This document shows positions 15,334 to 24,283 of a stretch of DNA of 32,569 nt, in pieces (position 1 is the first letter of the stretch; every line of letters starts with the position of its first letter). The notes under the pieces were generated by a model, which had not been told where the DNA came from, did not search any database, and saw only the letters and a program-made list of their open reading frames with translations. The position numbers and the translations under genes are program-made. Source of the stretch: Bacteroidales bacterium UBA6366 (lineage in GTDB: Bacteria; Bacteroidota; Bacteroidia; Bacteroidales; UBA932). The stretch covers positions 1 to 32,569 of the forward strand of contig DJRG01000058.1 in NCBI GenBank assembly GCA_002438845.1, in the 5' to 3' direction.

Positions 15334-16419
15334 ATGAGAAATGATTTTGTTTTACTCGCAGGACTTGTCGTAGCGGCAATGAGTGCCTGCACGAAGACTG
15401 AAGGTCTGGTTGATCATCAGGCGGAAGCCACTGTTTCTTTCAAGCCTCTTACGGCTAAAGTTACCAAGGCTGACTACATCACAAATGAGAGTATTGATTT
15501 AGCTCCGAGTAACTTTTTGTTTAATGTTTATGCATGGTACAACACCGGCCTGGGCAATTTCGTTTCTGACGATGCCGTTGAGTACATGTCAAATGTTCTT
15601 GTAAAATACGACTCAACAATTGATGATGGTACTACAGATGGAAATGGGGCATGGAAACCTGGCGAAACATATTATTGGCCAAAAAACGGAACTTTGACTT
15701 TTGATGCTTATGCACCGTCTTCGGCATCAGCTGACGGAACGTTTTCCTCAACCGCGGCGAACGGGCTTGAATTCAAGAACTATACGGTTAAGGGTCTGGA
15801 TGATCAGTACGATCTTCTGTACTCCTCAAGAACCTACAATAAAACTACCAGCACAAATGGCACAAATTCCACTTATGATGGTGTTGACATTGTTTTCAAC
15901 CATGCTCTTTCTGCAATTGAGGTAAAAGTGAAGACTACTGATGATTATAACGGATACATTAAACTTAAGAATGTCTCTGTCCTTAATGCTTATAACAAAG
16001 GTACTTTCAATCAGAATTACAAAGAAGGCTATGCAGAGGCATCCGTTCCAAGCGCTTGGACTGGCCATGAGGGGAATGTGTCATACGAACTTTTCAACGA
16101 CAATGCCGGAGTGATTCTGACGAGTGACGCTTTGGCAAGCGTCAAGAATGCCATAGTTCTTCCTCAAAAATTCGACCATCAAACGGGCAAAGTGTCAATC
16201 AAAGTAGACTATAGCATCAAGCATGGTAAAAAGTGGCTTGATCAGACCTCGACTTTTGATTTGGAAGGATTGTATGATCAAGATTTGAATGTAATTAACG
16301 AGTGGGAAATTGGTAAGAGGTATATCTATACTATTAAATTCGCATTGGAGAAGATATACTTTGCGCCTTCGGTTAACCCATGGACTGATGTTACGATGGG
16401 TGGCATAGTTGTGCATTAA
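15334..16419 (+). CDS. Fimbrillin-family (Mfa1-like) lipoprotein, candidate shaft subunit of locus B
   Basis: The product is 361 residues; lipobox MSAC with Cys19; protease-site pair Thr44-Lys45 (AKVTKADY). Blocks: FLFNVYAWY, TYYWPKNGTLTFDAYAPSS, YDGVDIVFNHALSAIEVKV, KNAIVLPQKF and the terminal RYIYTIKFALEKIYFAP with VNPWTDV. It is closely related in layout to the next gene (YWPKNG/FWPKNG and STYDGVDIVF/PTYDGIDIVF). It differs sharply from its neighbours in base composition: sampled 60-base lines give about 32-35% GC, whereas the flanking genes are near 55%. First position after the anchor, the AT-rich start region and a GC-rich hairpin after its stop all suit a major, strongly expressed subunit. 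The low GC may reflect recent import or diversification of the surface-exposed shaft protein (inference). Confidence 0.85.
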   Translation: MRNDFVLLAGLVVAAMSACTKTEGLVDHQAEATVSFKPLTAKVTKADYITNESIDLAPSNFLFNVYAWYNTGLGNFVSDDAVEYMSNVLVKYDSTIDDGTTDGNGAWKPGETYYWPKNGTLTFDAYAPSSASADGTFSSTAANGLEFKNYTVKGLDDQYDLLYSSRTYNKTTSTNGTNSTYDGVDIVFNHALSAIEVKVKTTDDYNGYIKLKNVSVLNAYNKGTFNQNYKEGYAEASVPSAWTGHEGNVSYELFNDNAGVILTSDALASVKNAIVLPQKFDHQTGKVSIKVDYSIKHGKKWLDQTSTFDLEGLYDQDLNVINEWEIGKRYIYTIKFALEKIYFAPSVNPWTDVTMGGIVVH

Positions 16420-16433
16420 TAGCATCTTTTCAC

Positions 16434-16465
16434 GCCCGGCCGGGCCTGACCGCCTGACCGGGTGC
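16434..16465 (+). other. GC-rich stem-loop between major and minor fimbrillin genes
   Basis: The perfect palindrome GCCCGGCCGGGC (16434-16445) is followed by the direct repeats CTGACCGC and CTGACCGG. There is no T-run after it, so it is not a typical terminator. It could attenuate read-through or protect the upstream mRNA. Confidence 0.45.
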
Positions 16466-16485
16466 CAATTTGAAATATTCAGGGA

Positions 16486-17553
16486 ATGATAAGGAAATCA
16501 AGATTATTGGGCATGTGGCTGCTGGCTGTGTCAGCGGTGGGATGCGTGAGTCACGACCTTGGGGAGGAGCCTCAGGCCGGCGACCGCCTTGTCGCATTCC
16601 CGACCCCGCTGGTGAGCGCCGTGACAAAGGCCTCCGAAACCGCCTACCCGAAGGATCGATCCTTCGGGGTGTTCGGATTGTACTGCCCGGACGGAGATTT
16701 CGCTGGCTGGGACAAGACCCAAGGCTCAGTCCTTTACATCGACGGAGCGGAGTTCAAGTTCAGCGGAAGCGTCGACGACTCCACCGAAGGCTCCGGCGCA
16801 TGGATCTCAAGCCCGGCCTATTTCTGGCCGAAAAACGGAAAGATGACTTTCGCGGCCTGGTCTCCGTACAGTGTCAAGGCGGATTACGGAGAAAACTTCG
16901 GTTACGGAGCCAATGGGTTGAGTGTCAGTGGCTTTTCTACAGGAGGCAAAGGAAAGTGCGACTTGATGTACTCCGCGCGCGTCTACGGCAAAACCTCAAG
17001 CGCAGGTGGCTCAAATCCTACGTACGACGGCATCGACATCGTGTTCCACCACGCCCTTTCCGCATTGAGGTTCGGGGCCTCGGCGTCATCCGAAGGAGTT
17101 ACGGTGGCTATAGCCAGGGTGACCCTTTGGGGATTCGCGCGGCAAGGTGACTTCAGCGTGAATGTGGCCGAGGACTATCCGACGGTCTATGCTTCCTATC
17201 CATCTTGGGATGGACTTGCCGACTATTACACCAAGTCCGACTCCCTTGTGGTTTCCGGACCGGACCTGGAGACGTTTGTGATCCCGCAGAGGGGAACGGA
17301 CGATGCGAAGATGAGGGTCTACTATACCGTCAAGGTGGGAAGCGGAAATCCCGTGCCGGCCGTGTCCAAGGACATTCCTCTGTTCGGGCACACTGTCTCC
17401 GGCTCCGATGACACAATAGACGGATGGAGGATGGCTACCCGTTACAACTACAACCTTGTGCTCACCGACCAGCATCAGATCAGGTTCTCGGTGAATGTCA
17501 CGAATTGGAGCGATTGCGGGGAAGGGGACAGCGGGTTTACCATAAATGATTGA
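16486..17553 (+). CDS. Fimbrillin-family lipoprotein
   Basis: The product is 355 residues; lipobox AVGC with Cys20; protease-site pair Thr47-Lys48 (SAVTKASET). It is a paralogue of the preceding fimbrillin: PAYFWPKNGKMTFAAWSPYS, CDLMYSARVYGKTSS, PTYDGIDIVFHHALSALRF and the closing RYNYNLVLTDQ with VTNWSDC line up block by block. Its GC content is high (about 57%), so the two paralogues have very different codon use despite the shared layout. A duplication followed by divergence, or replacement of one copy, would explain this. As second fimbrillin it is probably a minor subunit. It ends five bases before the next start. Confidence 0.84.
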   Translation: MIRKSRLLGMWLLAVSAVGCVSHDLGEEPQAGDRLVAFPTPLVSAVTKASETAYPKDRSFGVFGLYCPDGDFAGWDKTQGSVLYIDGAEFKFSGSVDDSTEGSGAWISSPAYFWPKNGKMTFAAWSPYSVKADYGENFGYGANGLSVSGFSTGGKGKCDLMYSARVYGKTSSAGGSNPTYDGIDIVFHHALSALRFGASASSEGVTVAIARVTLWGFARQGDFSVNVAEDYPTVYASYPSWDGLADYYTKSDSLVVSGPDLETFVIPQRGTDDAKMRVYYTVKVGSGNPVPAVSKDIPLFGHTVSGSDDTIDGWRMATRYNYNLVLTDQHQIRFSVNVTNWSDCGEGDSGFTIND

Positions 17554-17558
17554 TCAGG

Positions 17559-18800
17559 ATGGACAGACTTTTAGTGGGAATATTCACATTGCTTACCATT
17601 GCGTCCTGCGCCAAGGAGGTCCCCGAGGCTCCGCCGCGGGAGGAAAACGTTGTCGGCTGGTCGGTCATGTCGGTGAACGGCTATGCCACAAAATCGTTGG
17701 TTGAGAACTTGGAATACCTTCAGAAGGCCTGCACTCCTGCTGACATTGAATATTCCTCCGGAGTCCTCGGCCTCGGGCAGACCATAGGCATCTGGGCGGA
17801 CTATGCCATGACCATCGACGGGCAGGAGCATGAGGTCAAGGATGTGTTCTCTGGTACAGAACTGGTCTATAATCCAAAACTGACCACCGCCGACACAAAA
17901 TGGGAGTACAAGACCACTCCGGCCTATTGGGTGATAGGTGGTCGGTACTCTTTCCGGGCTTTTTACCCGGAAGGGTCCGATGGTCTTGCCATCAGCAAGG
18001 AACTCTCCAACGCCAAGTCGCTTGTGATCGAGATGAACACCGCCAAGATCCAGCGTGACATGCTTCTCGCGCACAAGTATGTGGACACGAACGGTTCTGG
18101 ATTCAACCTTGACGCTCCCGTGGAACTGAATTTCAGGCATGGGATGTCCGCGTTGAGGTTTCGTTTCAAGTTTTACGATGGCTCTGACGGGGTGTTTTAC
18201 TCCGAGGATGCGATCACGTCCTGCTGGTTCGAGGTGGATGAGGACGATTCTTTCGCGATCACCGGCTACATGGTTTACGGGAACGGTCTGGACTATGACA
18301 AGGAGGGTCTGATCCAATGGCGGAATCAGTACACTCCGGCCAAAGGGGTGAAGTTTTACCGTTGGGATTATTCCGAAGGTATGCTGTTCAAAAACGCTCT
18401 GTCTTCTTCAGGAGTGTTGGAGCAGACAGTGGCGGTTCCATATTCAAAGAACGGCACCGCGCTGGATGACCGGGGGGAGGAGTTCACAAAGCAGGACGGA
18501 TGGATTGTGGTCATTCCTCAGACTTCCAATGGCAGACTCAAGCTCTGCTTCAAGACAAAGCTTGGAGGCGATGCCGTTTTCTCGGTCAACATCCCGGAGA
18601 AGACCGGCACGTCATGGGAAAAGTATAAGGCCGATCCTTATCCGTCGGACATCAACTCGCAGAAGGATGCCGACGGCACCGACTTCATTCCAGGCTGGCG
18701 TTACACCTACACTGTCTCCATCTCAAAGACCGATGCAAGCGTGAGCCTCAGCGTCGCTCCGTGGAGAAGGTTGGACTCCTCGTTTGACATCAAATTCTGA
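17559..18800 (+). CDS. Fimbrillin-family lipoprotein
   Basis: The product is 413 residues from the ATG at 17559; a TTG at 17550 overlapping the previous stop is less likely. The lipobox is IASC (Cys17), and the protease-site pair Thr44-Lys45 (GYATKSLVE). Family blocks include TIGIWADYAM, TTPAYWVIGGRYSFRAFYPEG, APVELNFRHGMSALRFRFKF, GWIVVIPQTSNGRLKL and the final RYTYTVSISK with VAPWRRL. It is longer than the two preceding fimbrillins because of a mid-protein insertion at roughly residues 220-310 (from the FEVDEDDSF region to the VPYSKNG region). Its place in the operon, before the composite proteins, suggests a minor adaptor subunit (inference). Confidence 0.82.
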   Translation: MDRLLVGIFTLLTIASCAKEVPEAPPREENVVGWSVMSVNGYATKSLVENLEYLQKACTPADIEYSSGVLGLGQTIGIWADYAMTIDGQEHEVKDVFSGTELVYNPKLTTADTKWEYKTTPAYWVIGGRYSFRAFYPEGSDGLAISKELSNAKSLVIEMNTAKIQRDMLLAHKYVDTNGSGFNLDAPVELNFRHGMSALRFRFKFYDGSDGVFYSEDAITSCWFEVDEDDSFAITGYMVYGNGLDYDKEGLIQWRNQYTPAKGVKFYRWDYSEGMLFKNALSSSGVLEQTVAVPYSKNGTALDDRGEEFTKQDGWIVVIPQTSNGRLKLCFKTKLGGDAVFSVNIPEKTGTSWEKYKADPYPSDINSQKDADGTDFIPGWRYTYTVSISKTDASVSLSVAPWRRLDSSFDIKF

Positions 18801-18806
18801 TCGGAC

Positions 18807-20900
18807 ATGAAGACTCGTATCACATGCTTGTGCATATTCATGATATTCACCATTCTTGCAGCATCTTGCGGAAAGGATGAGGCTGGCGGTGTTTCTTCCG
18901 GCGCCGCATCCTTGACCATATCGGTTGGTCTGCCGTCCATCTCTCTTGACACAAGGGCTCGGGAAATGTATTCCAGTGACGATGAGGGCAAGTATGGCAA
19001 GATCGTCTCTGATCCGTTCGGCACCGATCTGGAAGGCTGGACTTACTTTGAGAAATTGATCGATGCGAGGGTGATCTACAGGCTGACATTGCTGATTGTG
19101 GACAGGGTTGATGGAGTTCTGGTCGGCTACAGGGACCTGTACAAGGGCAGCGATGACGTGCGCTCCGCCGATGCCGCCGAGGGCGCCAACGGATGGCTTG
19201 ACGGGACGCAGGTGGTTACTGACGCTGAGTACGGAACGCAGGTCAAGGTGACATTCAACTACGATCATCCGTTGCACAGATTCTCCGATGGCAGCAGTCT
19301 GGAGAGTCTGGAAAGAGGGTTGTACCGCATGATTGTCGTGGCGAACTGGTCTTCGGTGACGATGAATGTGACCGACAAGGATGGGAACAATGTCGGCGAG
19401 CGCACCTATCCGGGCCTTAAGGACAATGACGCGCTTTTTGAGACTTATGTGAAAAGCATCCTGTCACAGTACAACTGCCAGAGCGGTTCATCCCATCTTA
19501 AGTTCTCCGGAAGCGATTCGGAATATGAGGCATACCACAAGTTCATGGATTTCGCCCTCCACTCGTCAGATTCGGACTTTCTCTGTACCCTCGGACCCCA
19601 ACCGCTCACGCTTATTCAAGATTTTGAACTTCAGCCGGGCATGAACCATGTCTCCGGGCGGCTCAAACGTACCTGGGCAAGGCTAAGGGTCGCTGTGGAG
19701 AACATCTCACATGATGATCTAACGATTCATGACATATCGTTCGGCTCCAACACGACCAGGAACTACAGCTTCCTCTTTGTCAATCCCGCTGACGAGGAGG
19801 GAAGTTTCGAGCACCCGAACGATGACACGAAGCATGGCGCCCCGAACATTTTCAAGGTCTCTGACGAAGAGCCTGACGGACAGTACACCAATCCGTACAA
19901 CGCGTTGGTCTCCACAAAGAAGGAGACTGTGGTCAAAGGGCTGACAAATGGCAACACGAAGATCATTTTCGACGGCTACATCCTGGACAGTGACAGTCAT
20001 GACATTCCTTTCACCTACAATCTTGATTTGGAGTACACGGATAAGTCTGTCGCTAAACTTAAGAGAGCAAAGGACGCGGACGGAAAGTGGGATGTGAATA
20101 TGTCATCGCCAGACAAAGTGGAGGATGGAGGCCTTTACGTGATTCAGAACCAGACCTCGTCCAAGAGAGTCCTTTATGCCGGAAACGGCCAGTTGGAGAC
20201 TGTCCTGCTGCCTAATGACGGACACGGCAATTTCAAGGACCAGGATTACTATTTTGAGCCTGTGCAGGTGTTCAGGTTTCTCAGGGTCCGGGACGGGGAT
20301 GGCTCTGGACTTTCCGAAACGGTCACGAACAAGTACGGTGACAATCCGGGGAAAGAGGAATCGTACCCCGTGTTCCATATTCAGACCTATGACCGACTGT
20401 ACTACCTTGGCACTCCGCAGGAGAACAATTACGCGACGAATCTTGCTCTGGAGTCAAATGTCAACGGTCCGGACTTGTCGGCCTGTAATTCTTTTGTTGT
20501 CCGCAACGACGGCTTCAGAAAAGGGAATGACTATAAGGACATGAGGTATCTGTGCTTCTTTTCGACTAAAGCGAATTCCCAGAACGGAAACCGGGATTTC
20601 ATCAATGTTAACGGAGACGATAGAAAACAGCATCAGGTGAATGGCTGGAGTGACAACGACGGCGGTTCCGAGTTTTATCTCCACAAGGTGGAGGAAGTGA
20701 CGGAAGGTGCCCATTATAAAGGGACTGTGACATTGTCCGTGATTGATCCTGACACGGCGGTCTCCACCCCGGTCGACAGGATAAATCGCAATGATTTTAT
20801 CAACATCCTGATCGTTGCGTCCTTCAATGAGAAGACCGGGGAGTTGGACTTCAGGGTCAAGGATTGGAACAAAGGCGGTGGCTACATAGAATTCAATTAG
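18807..20900 (+). CDS. Large fimbrial lipoprotein with an inserted lectin-like segment
   Basis: The product is 697 residues; lipobox AASC with Cys21 and protease-site pair Thr49-Arg50. Residues about 35-180 resemble a FimB-like pilin domain (YRLTLLIVDRVDGVLVGYRDLY at 91-112, GLYRMIVVANW at 171-181). The C-terminus has the usual pilin ending (INRNDFINILIVAS at 659-672 and FRVKDWNKGG). Between them, at about 436-630, lies an extra segment beginning GGLYVIQNQTSSKRVLYAGN and containing HIQTYDRLYYLGT and FYLHKV. This spacing of aromatic strand starts is reminiscent of ricin-type beta-trefoil lectins, but I cannot confirm the fold. The insertion sits before the final strands of the pilin domain rather than at the chain end. 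A sugar-binding minor pilin is a reasonable but unproven guess. It starts six bases after the previous gene. Confidence 0.65.
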   Translation: MKTRITCLCIFMIFTILAASCGKDEAGGVSSGAASLTISVGLPSISLDTRAREMYSSDDEGKYGKIVSDPFGTDLEGWTYFEKLIDARVIYRLTLLIVDRVDGVLVGYRDLYKGSDDVRSADAAEGANGWLDGTQVVTDAEYGTQVKVTFNYDHPLHRFSDGSSLESLERGLYRMIVVANWSSVTMNVTDKDGNNVGERTYPGLKDNDALFETYVKSILSQYNCQSGSSHLKFSGSDSEYEAYHKFMDFALHSSDSDFLCTLGPQPLTLIQDFELQPGMNHVSGRLKRTWARLRVAVENISHDDLTIHDISFGSNTTRNYSFLFVNPADEEGSFEHPNDDTKHGAPNIFKVSDEEPDGQYTNPYNALVSTKKETVVKGLTNGNTKIIFDGYILDSDSHDIPFTYNLDLEYTDKSVAKLKRAKDADGKWDVNMSSPDKVEDGGLYVIQNQTSSKRVLYAGNGQLETVLLPNDGHGNFKDQDYYFEPVQVFRFLRVRDGDGSGLSETVTNKYGDNPGKEESYPVFHIQTYDRLYYLGTPQENNYATNLALESNVNGPDLSACNSFVVRNDGFRKGNDYKDMRYLCFFSTKANSQNGNRDFINVNGDDRKQHQVNGWSDNDGGSEFYLHKVEEVTEGAHYKGTVTLSVIDPDTAVSTPVDRINRNDFINILIVASFNEKTGELDFRVKDWNKGGGYIEFN

Positions 20901-20902
20901 TT

Positions 20903-23900
20903 ATGATGAGAAAATTGCTGAGGAATAGTCTTCTTTTTGTCTTCGCCCTTGCGCTTTCCTCCTGTGTCAGGGACGAACTTGAGGAGCCTTTCGAGGGCGA
21001 AGGGTCCGCGATGGTCGAGATCGGTTTCGGATTCAAGGACTTCAGTCAGGTGAAAGTCGAGACCAGGGCGACGCTTGACATCATACCGGAGTCAAGGATA
21101 TCCAATATGTTCGTGATGATATTCCTTGGCGAGAAGAGGTATTACGCCCACTATTTTGACAAGACCTCCCTTTCTCCGACACTTGAGGACATGAGGGACG
21201 AATCCACTGAGGCCTGGTGGGTCTCGAACCGTACCGAATCAGTGTCCGGGACGACCGGAACCCTGCGCATACATGCCCCATTGTGCAGCGGGGCTGAAGT
21301 CTACATGATCGCCAACATCGACTCCGACATGGTGAACATCTCTCCGGACAAACTTAACATGATTTCCACCAGATCGGAACTGAAGGGCTTCGTGGCGACG
21401 CTCAATCAGGAGATAACCTCCCGCAACGGACTGTTTCCGATGACGGGGACCTACACTGGGAACAATCCAAGCGAAGGCCCGGCCACCGTCGACATCACAG
21501 AGACGGGAATATACCCGCACGGGAAGACCGAAGGCAGGGTGAGTGTGGACCTTGAGAGGATGGACGCCAAGGTGATTGTCGACGTGCGGATCGCCACTGA
21601 CTATGAGCTGACGAGCAATGACGGGAGTGTGACCACTGTCCAGAGGCTCAAGGCGTTCAACCCGGAATCATGGCAGGTGGTGAATCTTCCGAAGGGCTGC
21701 TTCCTTGCCGCCCACAATAGTTCTGATCCGAATGTCGATTTCTTTTCAACGGATCCGGTCTTGTTCGAGACTGTCGGGACATCAAGTTTTACCGGGACGG
21801 ACGGCAATGAGTACAACAGCCCTGTGAACGGTTTTTCGTTCTACATGTTGGAAAACAGAAAATCCGCCAAGAATAAAGTGGACAGCTTTCACGAGCGGGA
21901 GCGCCGCGACAAGGATGCCGCCGGACAGTATGTGTCATCAGGCGAGGTCTGGACCAACGCTCCGGAGAGCGGCACCTACATGGTGATCAAAGGTGAGGTC
22001 GTGATGCAGGTGGACGTGTCTTCCGAGGCCAAGCGGCAGCAGCTGGCGGCTGATGTCACATATTATGTGCATCTTGGTGACATCGCCAATGACCTGAATG
22101 ACTACAATGTTCTTCGTAACACTGAATATACCTACACGATCACGATCAAGGGAGTGAACAACATCGAGCTGGAAGTCTCCTCCTCCAATCCTTCCGGCGG
22201 TACGGCCGCCCCTGGGGATGTCGTGGAGAACGAGCCCGGGGCAGAAGGAATGGTGTACACCGCCAAGGAATCCATCCACACCTTTGACGCCCATTACGGG
22301 CAGCGGGTTTTCTGTTTTGACGCTGACTACATCGACCCTGCCGCCGTGACCTGGTATGTGAAGACTCCTTTCGGAAGGGAGGGGACTCCTGACAAGATCG
22401 GAGACACAGAGATCCCGTCCGGAATGGACTACAAGTGGGTCCATTTCATGGTCAATGAGGTCTCGCAGTCCAATCGGTACGAGTACACGACAGATGGCGG
22501 CAAGAGCTATGGCACGGCCTCCTTGCCTTCGAATCCCTACAGCCGGAACAACCGGCCTTATCCAGGCGACAGCAGTCCTAAGCTGATGGATGTCGTGGAG
22601 TTCGTGGACTACATCAAGGCACAGAAACGGAACAAGGACGCCGGGCTTGCCAACGACTTCCGGACCGAGTTTGACCAGGACTGGCTCGACTGGTACAACA
22701 AGTACAATCCGGACGATCAGGTCACAGATCCTTCGCTGCGGCAGGGAAAATGGTTCAGGGACCGGATCTATGTGACGGTTTTTGTGGATGAGTTCTATTA
22801 TGAGAGCGATCCTATCACCGGAGAGTCGGACCCGCAGTTGTGGAAGCGGTTTGTCAACCAGCCCAACCGTCTGATGCATGTGCTCTGTGACAATCAGAAG
22901 AGTCTGGACAAGGCGAGTTCTTCGACCGGAAGTGTGGTGACGATCCGGCAGCGCTCAATCCAGACGCCTTACAACGTCAACGATGCCGACCTTGTCTCCG
23001 CATGGGGCTGCGAGACTGAGGACGAGAATGCTGACAGTTACCTGTGGTATTATCCCACGGAGACGGACAACAGGGGCACCGGGATGAGACCGGAGAACCT
23101 TGGCAACACCTCGACTGACAACGGACTCTACAACACCGTGCGTATTTGGGGCTGCGTCACCGGCTCCTCCTGGAAGGATGTCAGATGGGACGACTATCTT
23201 GAATATGACCGTCCGGATGACTACAGGAAGGGCGGTTACAACATTCTGTTCCTCAGGGATGACAAGGCCTGCCTTAAGTACAGCGCCATGATGCGGAACA
23301 GGGACAACAACGGCAACGGTGTCATCGATCCCGATGAGGTGCGTTGGTACACAGCGTCCATCGGACAGTTGGAATACCTGTTTTTCGGAGAACTCGGCTT
23401 GTCGGATGACGCGAAGCTCTTCCCGAGGAAGTATTCCGGCGCGGACGGAACCTATGACAAAGGGCATCCTTTCGCCGGCGTGCCGAAATGGAAATGCCAT
23501 GTGGTCAGCAGCACGAAGTACTCTACAATCGATAATCCTCAGATCCTATGGGCAGAGGAGGGCGTTTCCGTGTCTTCTTACAAACAGTGGCCTAACAGCG
23601 AGATGGGACCCTATGTCGTGAAATGTGTCCGCAATCTCGGATTCAAGACAGAGAAAAAGGAGGATTTCTTCGCTGAAGACAATCGTCCCCAGGATCTGAT
23701 CGAGATGATCCGGCCTTCCGACGCCACGATCACTTCTTCGTCAGTTTTCAAGTTCGATAATCGCCGCGTGAACGAGAAGTCCAAAAGATTCAGAACATCC
23801 ATCGAACTCGAGCCTTATGACGAGAATTCCGAGATGGCGCGTCTGTATGACGGTTTCGAGACCGGAGTCTTGATGGCCAGCCTTGAGGGTGGAATCAGCG

Positions 23901-24283
23901 GCGGCTACCTTTCGCTGAGAAAGCTGCTCCAGTCCGGAGGCTCGCCTTGTCCGGACGGCTATAGGGTTCCCAACATAAGGGAGGTGGCACTGATGTATTT
24001 GATGACGGACGAAAAGAATTGGTGGAAACTCAATCCTAAGGATAATGTGGGGGCGAACGACATACGAATATTCACGAGCACATACTATTCCTTGGGAGCG
24101 TTGGGAAACAGGAAGAACGAGAACGGCGGAACAGATTCGAACGGGAACATCAAGTACCGCTATTCCTGGAACACCTCGTCGCCTCTTTTCGGCAATGAGG
24201 GCAACATCAACCTCAACGGCGACATCTGCCGCTACATCCGCTGCGTCCGTGACTGGGACCCCGCCACGTCCGAGTTGCCATAA
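20903..24283 (+). CDS. DUF4906-type fimbrial lipoprotein, last gene of locus B
   Basis: The product is 1126 residues from ATG 20903, two bases after the previous stop; the next ATG (20906) is equally possible. The lipobox is LSSC (Cys21), with protease-site pair Thr54-Arg55 (KVETRATLD). The N-terminal part resembles FimB-like pilin domains (ISNMFVMIFLGEKRYYAHY). The middle contains FYMLENRKSA and DVTYYVHLGD, shared with the protein at the left window edge. An EF-hand-like loop DNNGNGVIDPDE occupies residues 801-812, just before VRWYTASIGQLEYL. The C-terminal domain from about 1016 (CPDGYRVPNIREVAL) to RCVRDWDP resembles FISUMP/C-type-lectin-like folds. An N-terminus prepared for strand acceptance together with a large C-terminal domain suits a tip subunit (inference). 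The stop codon abuts nadD, which is convergent with zero gap. Confidence 0.82.
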   Translation: MMRKLLRNSLLFVFALALSSCVRDELEEPFEGEGSAMVEIGFGFKDFSQVKVETRATLDIIPESRISNMFVMIFLGEKRYYAHYFDKTSLSPTLEDMRDESTEAWWVSNRTESVSGTTGTLRIHAPLCSGAEVYMIANIDSDMVNISPDKLNMISTRSELKGFVATLNQEITSRNGLFPMTGTYTGNNPSEGPATVDITETGIYPHGKTEGRVSVDLERMDAKVIVDVRIATDYELTSNDGSVTTVQRLKAFNPESWQVVNLPKGCFLAAHNSSDPNVDFFSTDPVLFETVGTSSFTGTDGNEYNSPVNGFSFYMLENRKSAKNKVDSFHERERRDKDAAGQYVSSGEVWTNAPESGTYMVIKGEVVMQVDVSSEAKRQQLAADVTYYVHLGDIANDLNDYNVLRNTEYTYTITIKGVNNIELEVSSSNPSGGTAAPGDVVENEPGAEGMVYTAKESIHTFDAHYGQRVFCFDADYIDPAAVTWYVKTPFGREGTPDKIGDTEIPSGMDYKWVHFMVNEVSQSNRYEYTTDGGKSYGTASLPSNPYSRNNRPYPGDSSPKLMDVVEFVDYIKAQKRNKDAGLANDFRTEFDQDWLDWYNKYNPDDQVTDPSLRQGKWFRDRIYVTVFVDEFYYESDPITGESDPQLWKRFVNQPNRLMHVLCDNQKSLDKASSSTGSVVTIRQRSIQTPYNVNDADLVSAWGCETEDENADSYLWYYPTETDNRGTGMRPENLGNTSTDNGLYNTVRIWGCVTGSSWKDVRWDDYLEYDRPDDYRKGGYNILFLRDDKACLKYSAMMRNRDNNGNGVIDPDEVRWYTASIGQLEYLFFGELGLSDDAKLFPRKYSGADGTYDKGHPFAGVPKWKCHVVSSTKYSTIDNPQILWAEEGVSVSSYKQWPNSEMGPYVVKCVRNLGFKTEKKEDFFAEDNRPQDLIEMIRPSDATITSSSVFKFDNRRVNEKSKRFRTSIELEPYDENSEMARLYDGFETGVLMASLEGGISGGYLSLRKLLQSGGSPCPDGYRVPNIREVALMYLMTDEKNWWKLNPKDNVGANDIRIFTSTYYSLGALGNRKNENGGTDSNGNIKYRYSWNTSSPLFGNEGNINLNGDICRYIRCVRDWDPATSELP

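Noticed and set aside
21938..22879. Long open frame of 313 codons on the minus strand inside the DUF4906 gene
   Set aside because: It is the antisense of a clear coding region with good homology on the plus strand, and its product has no recognisable features.
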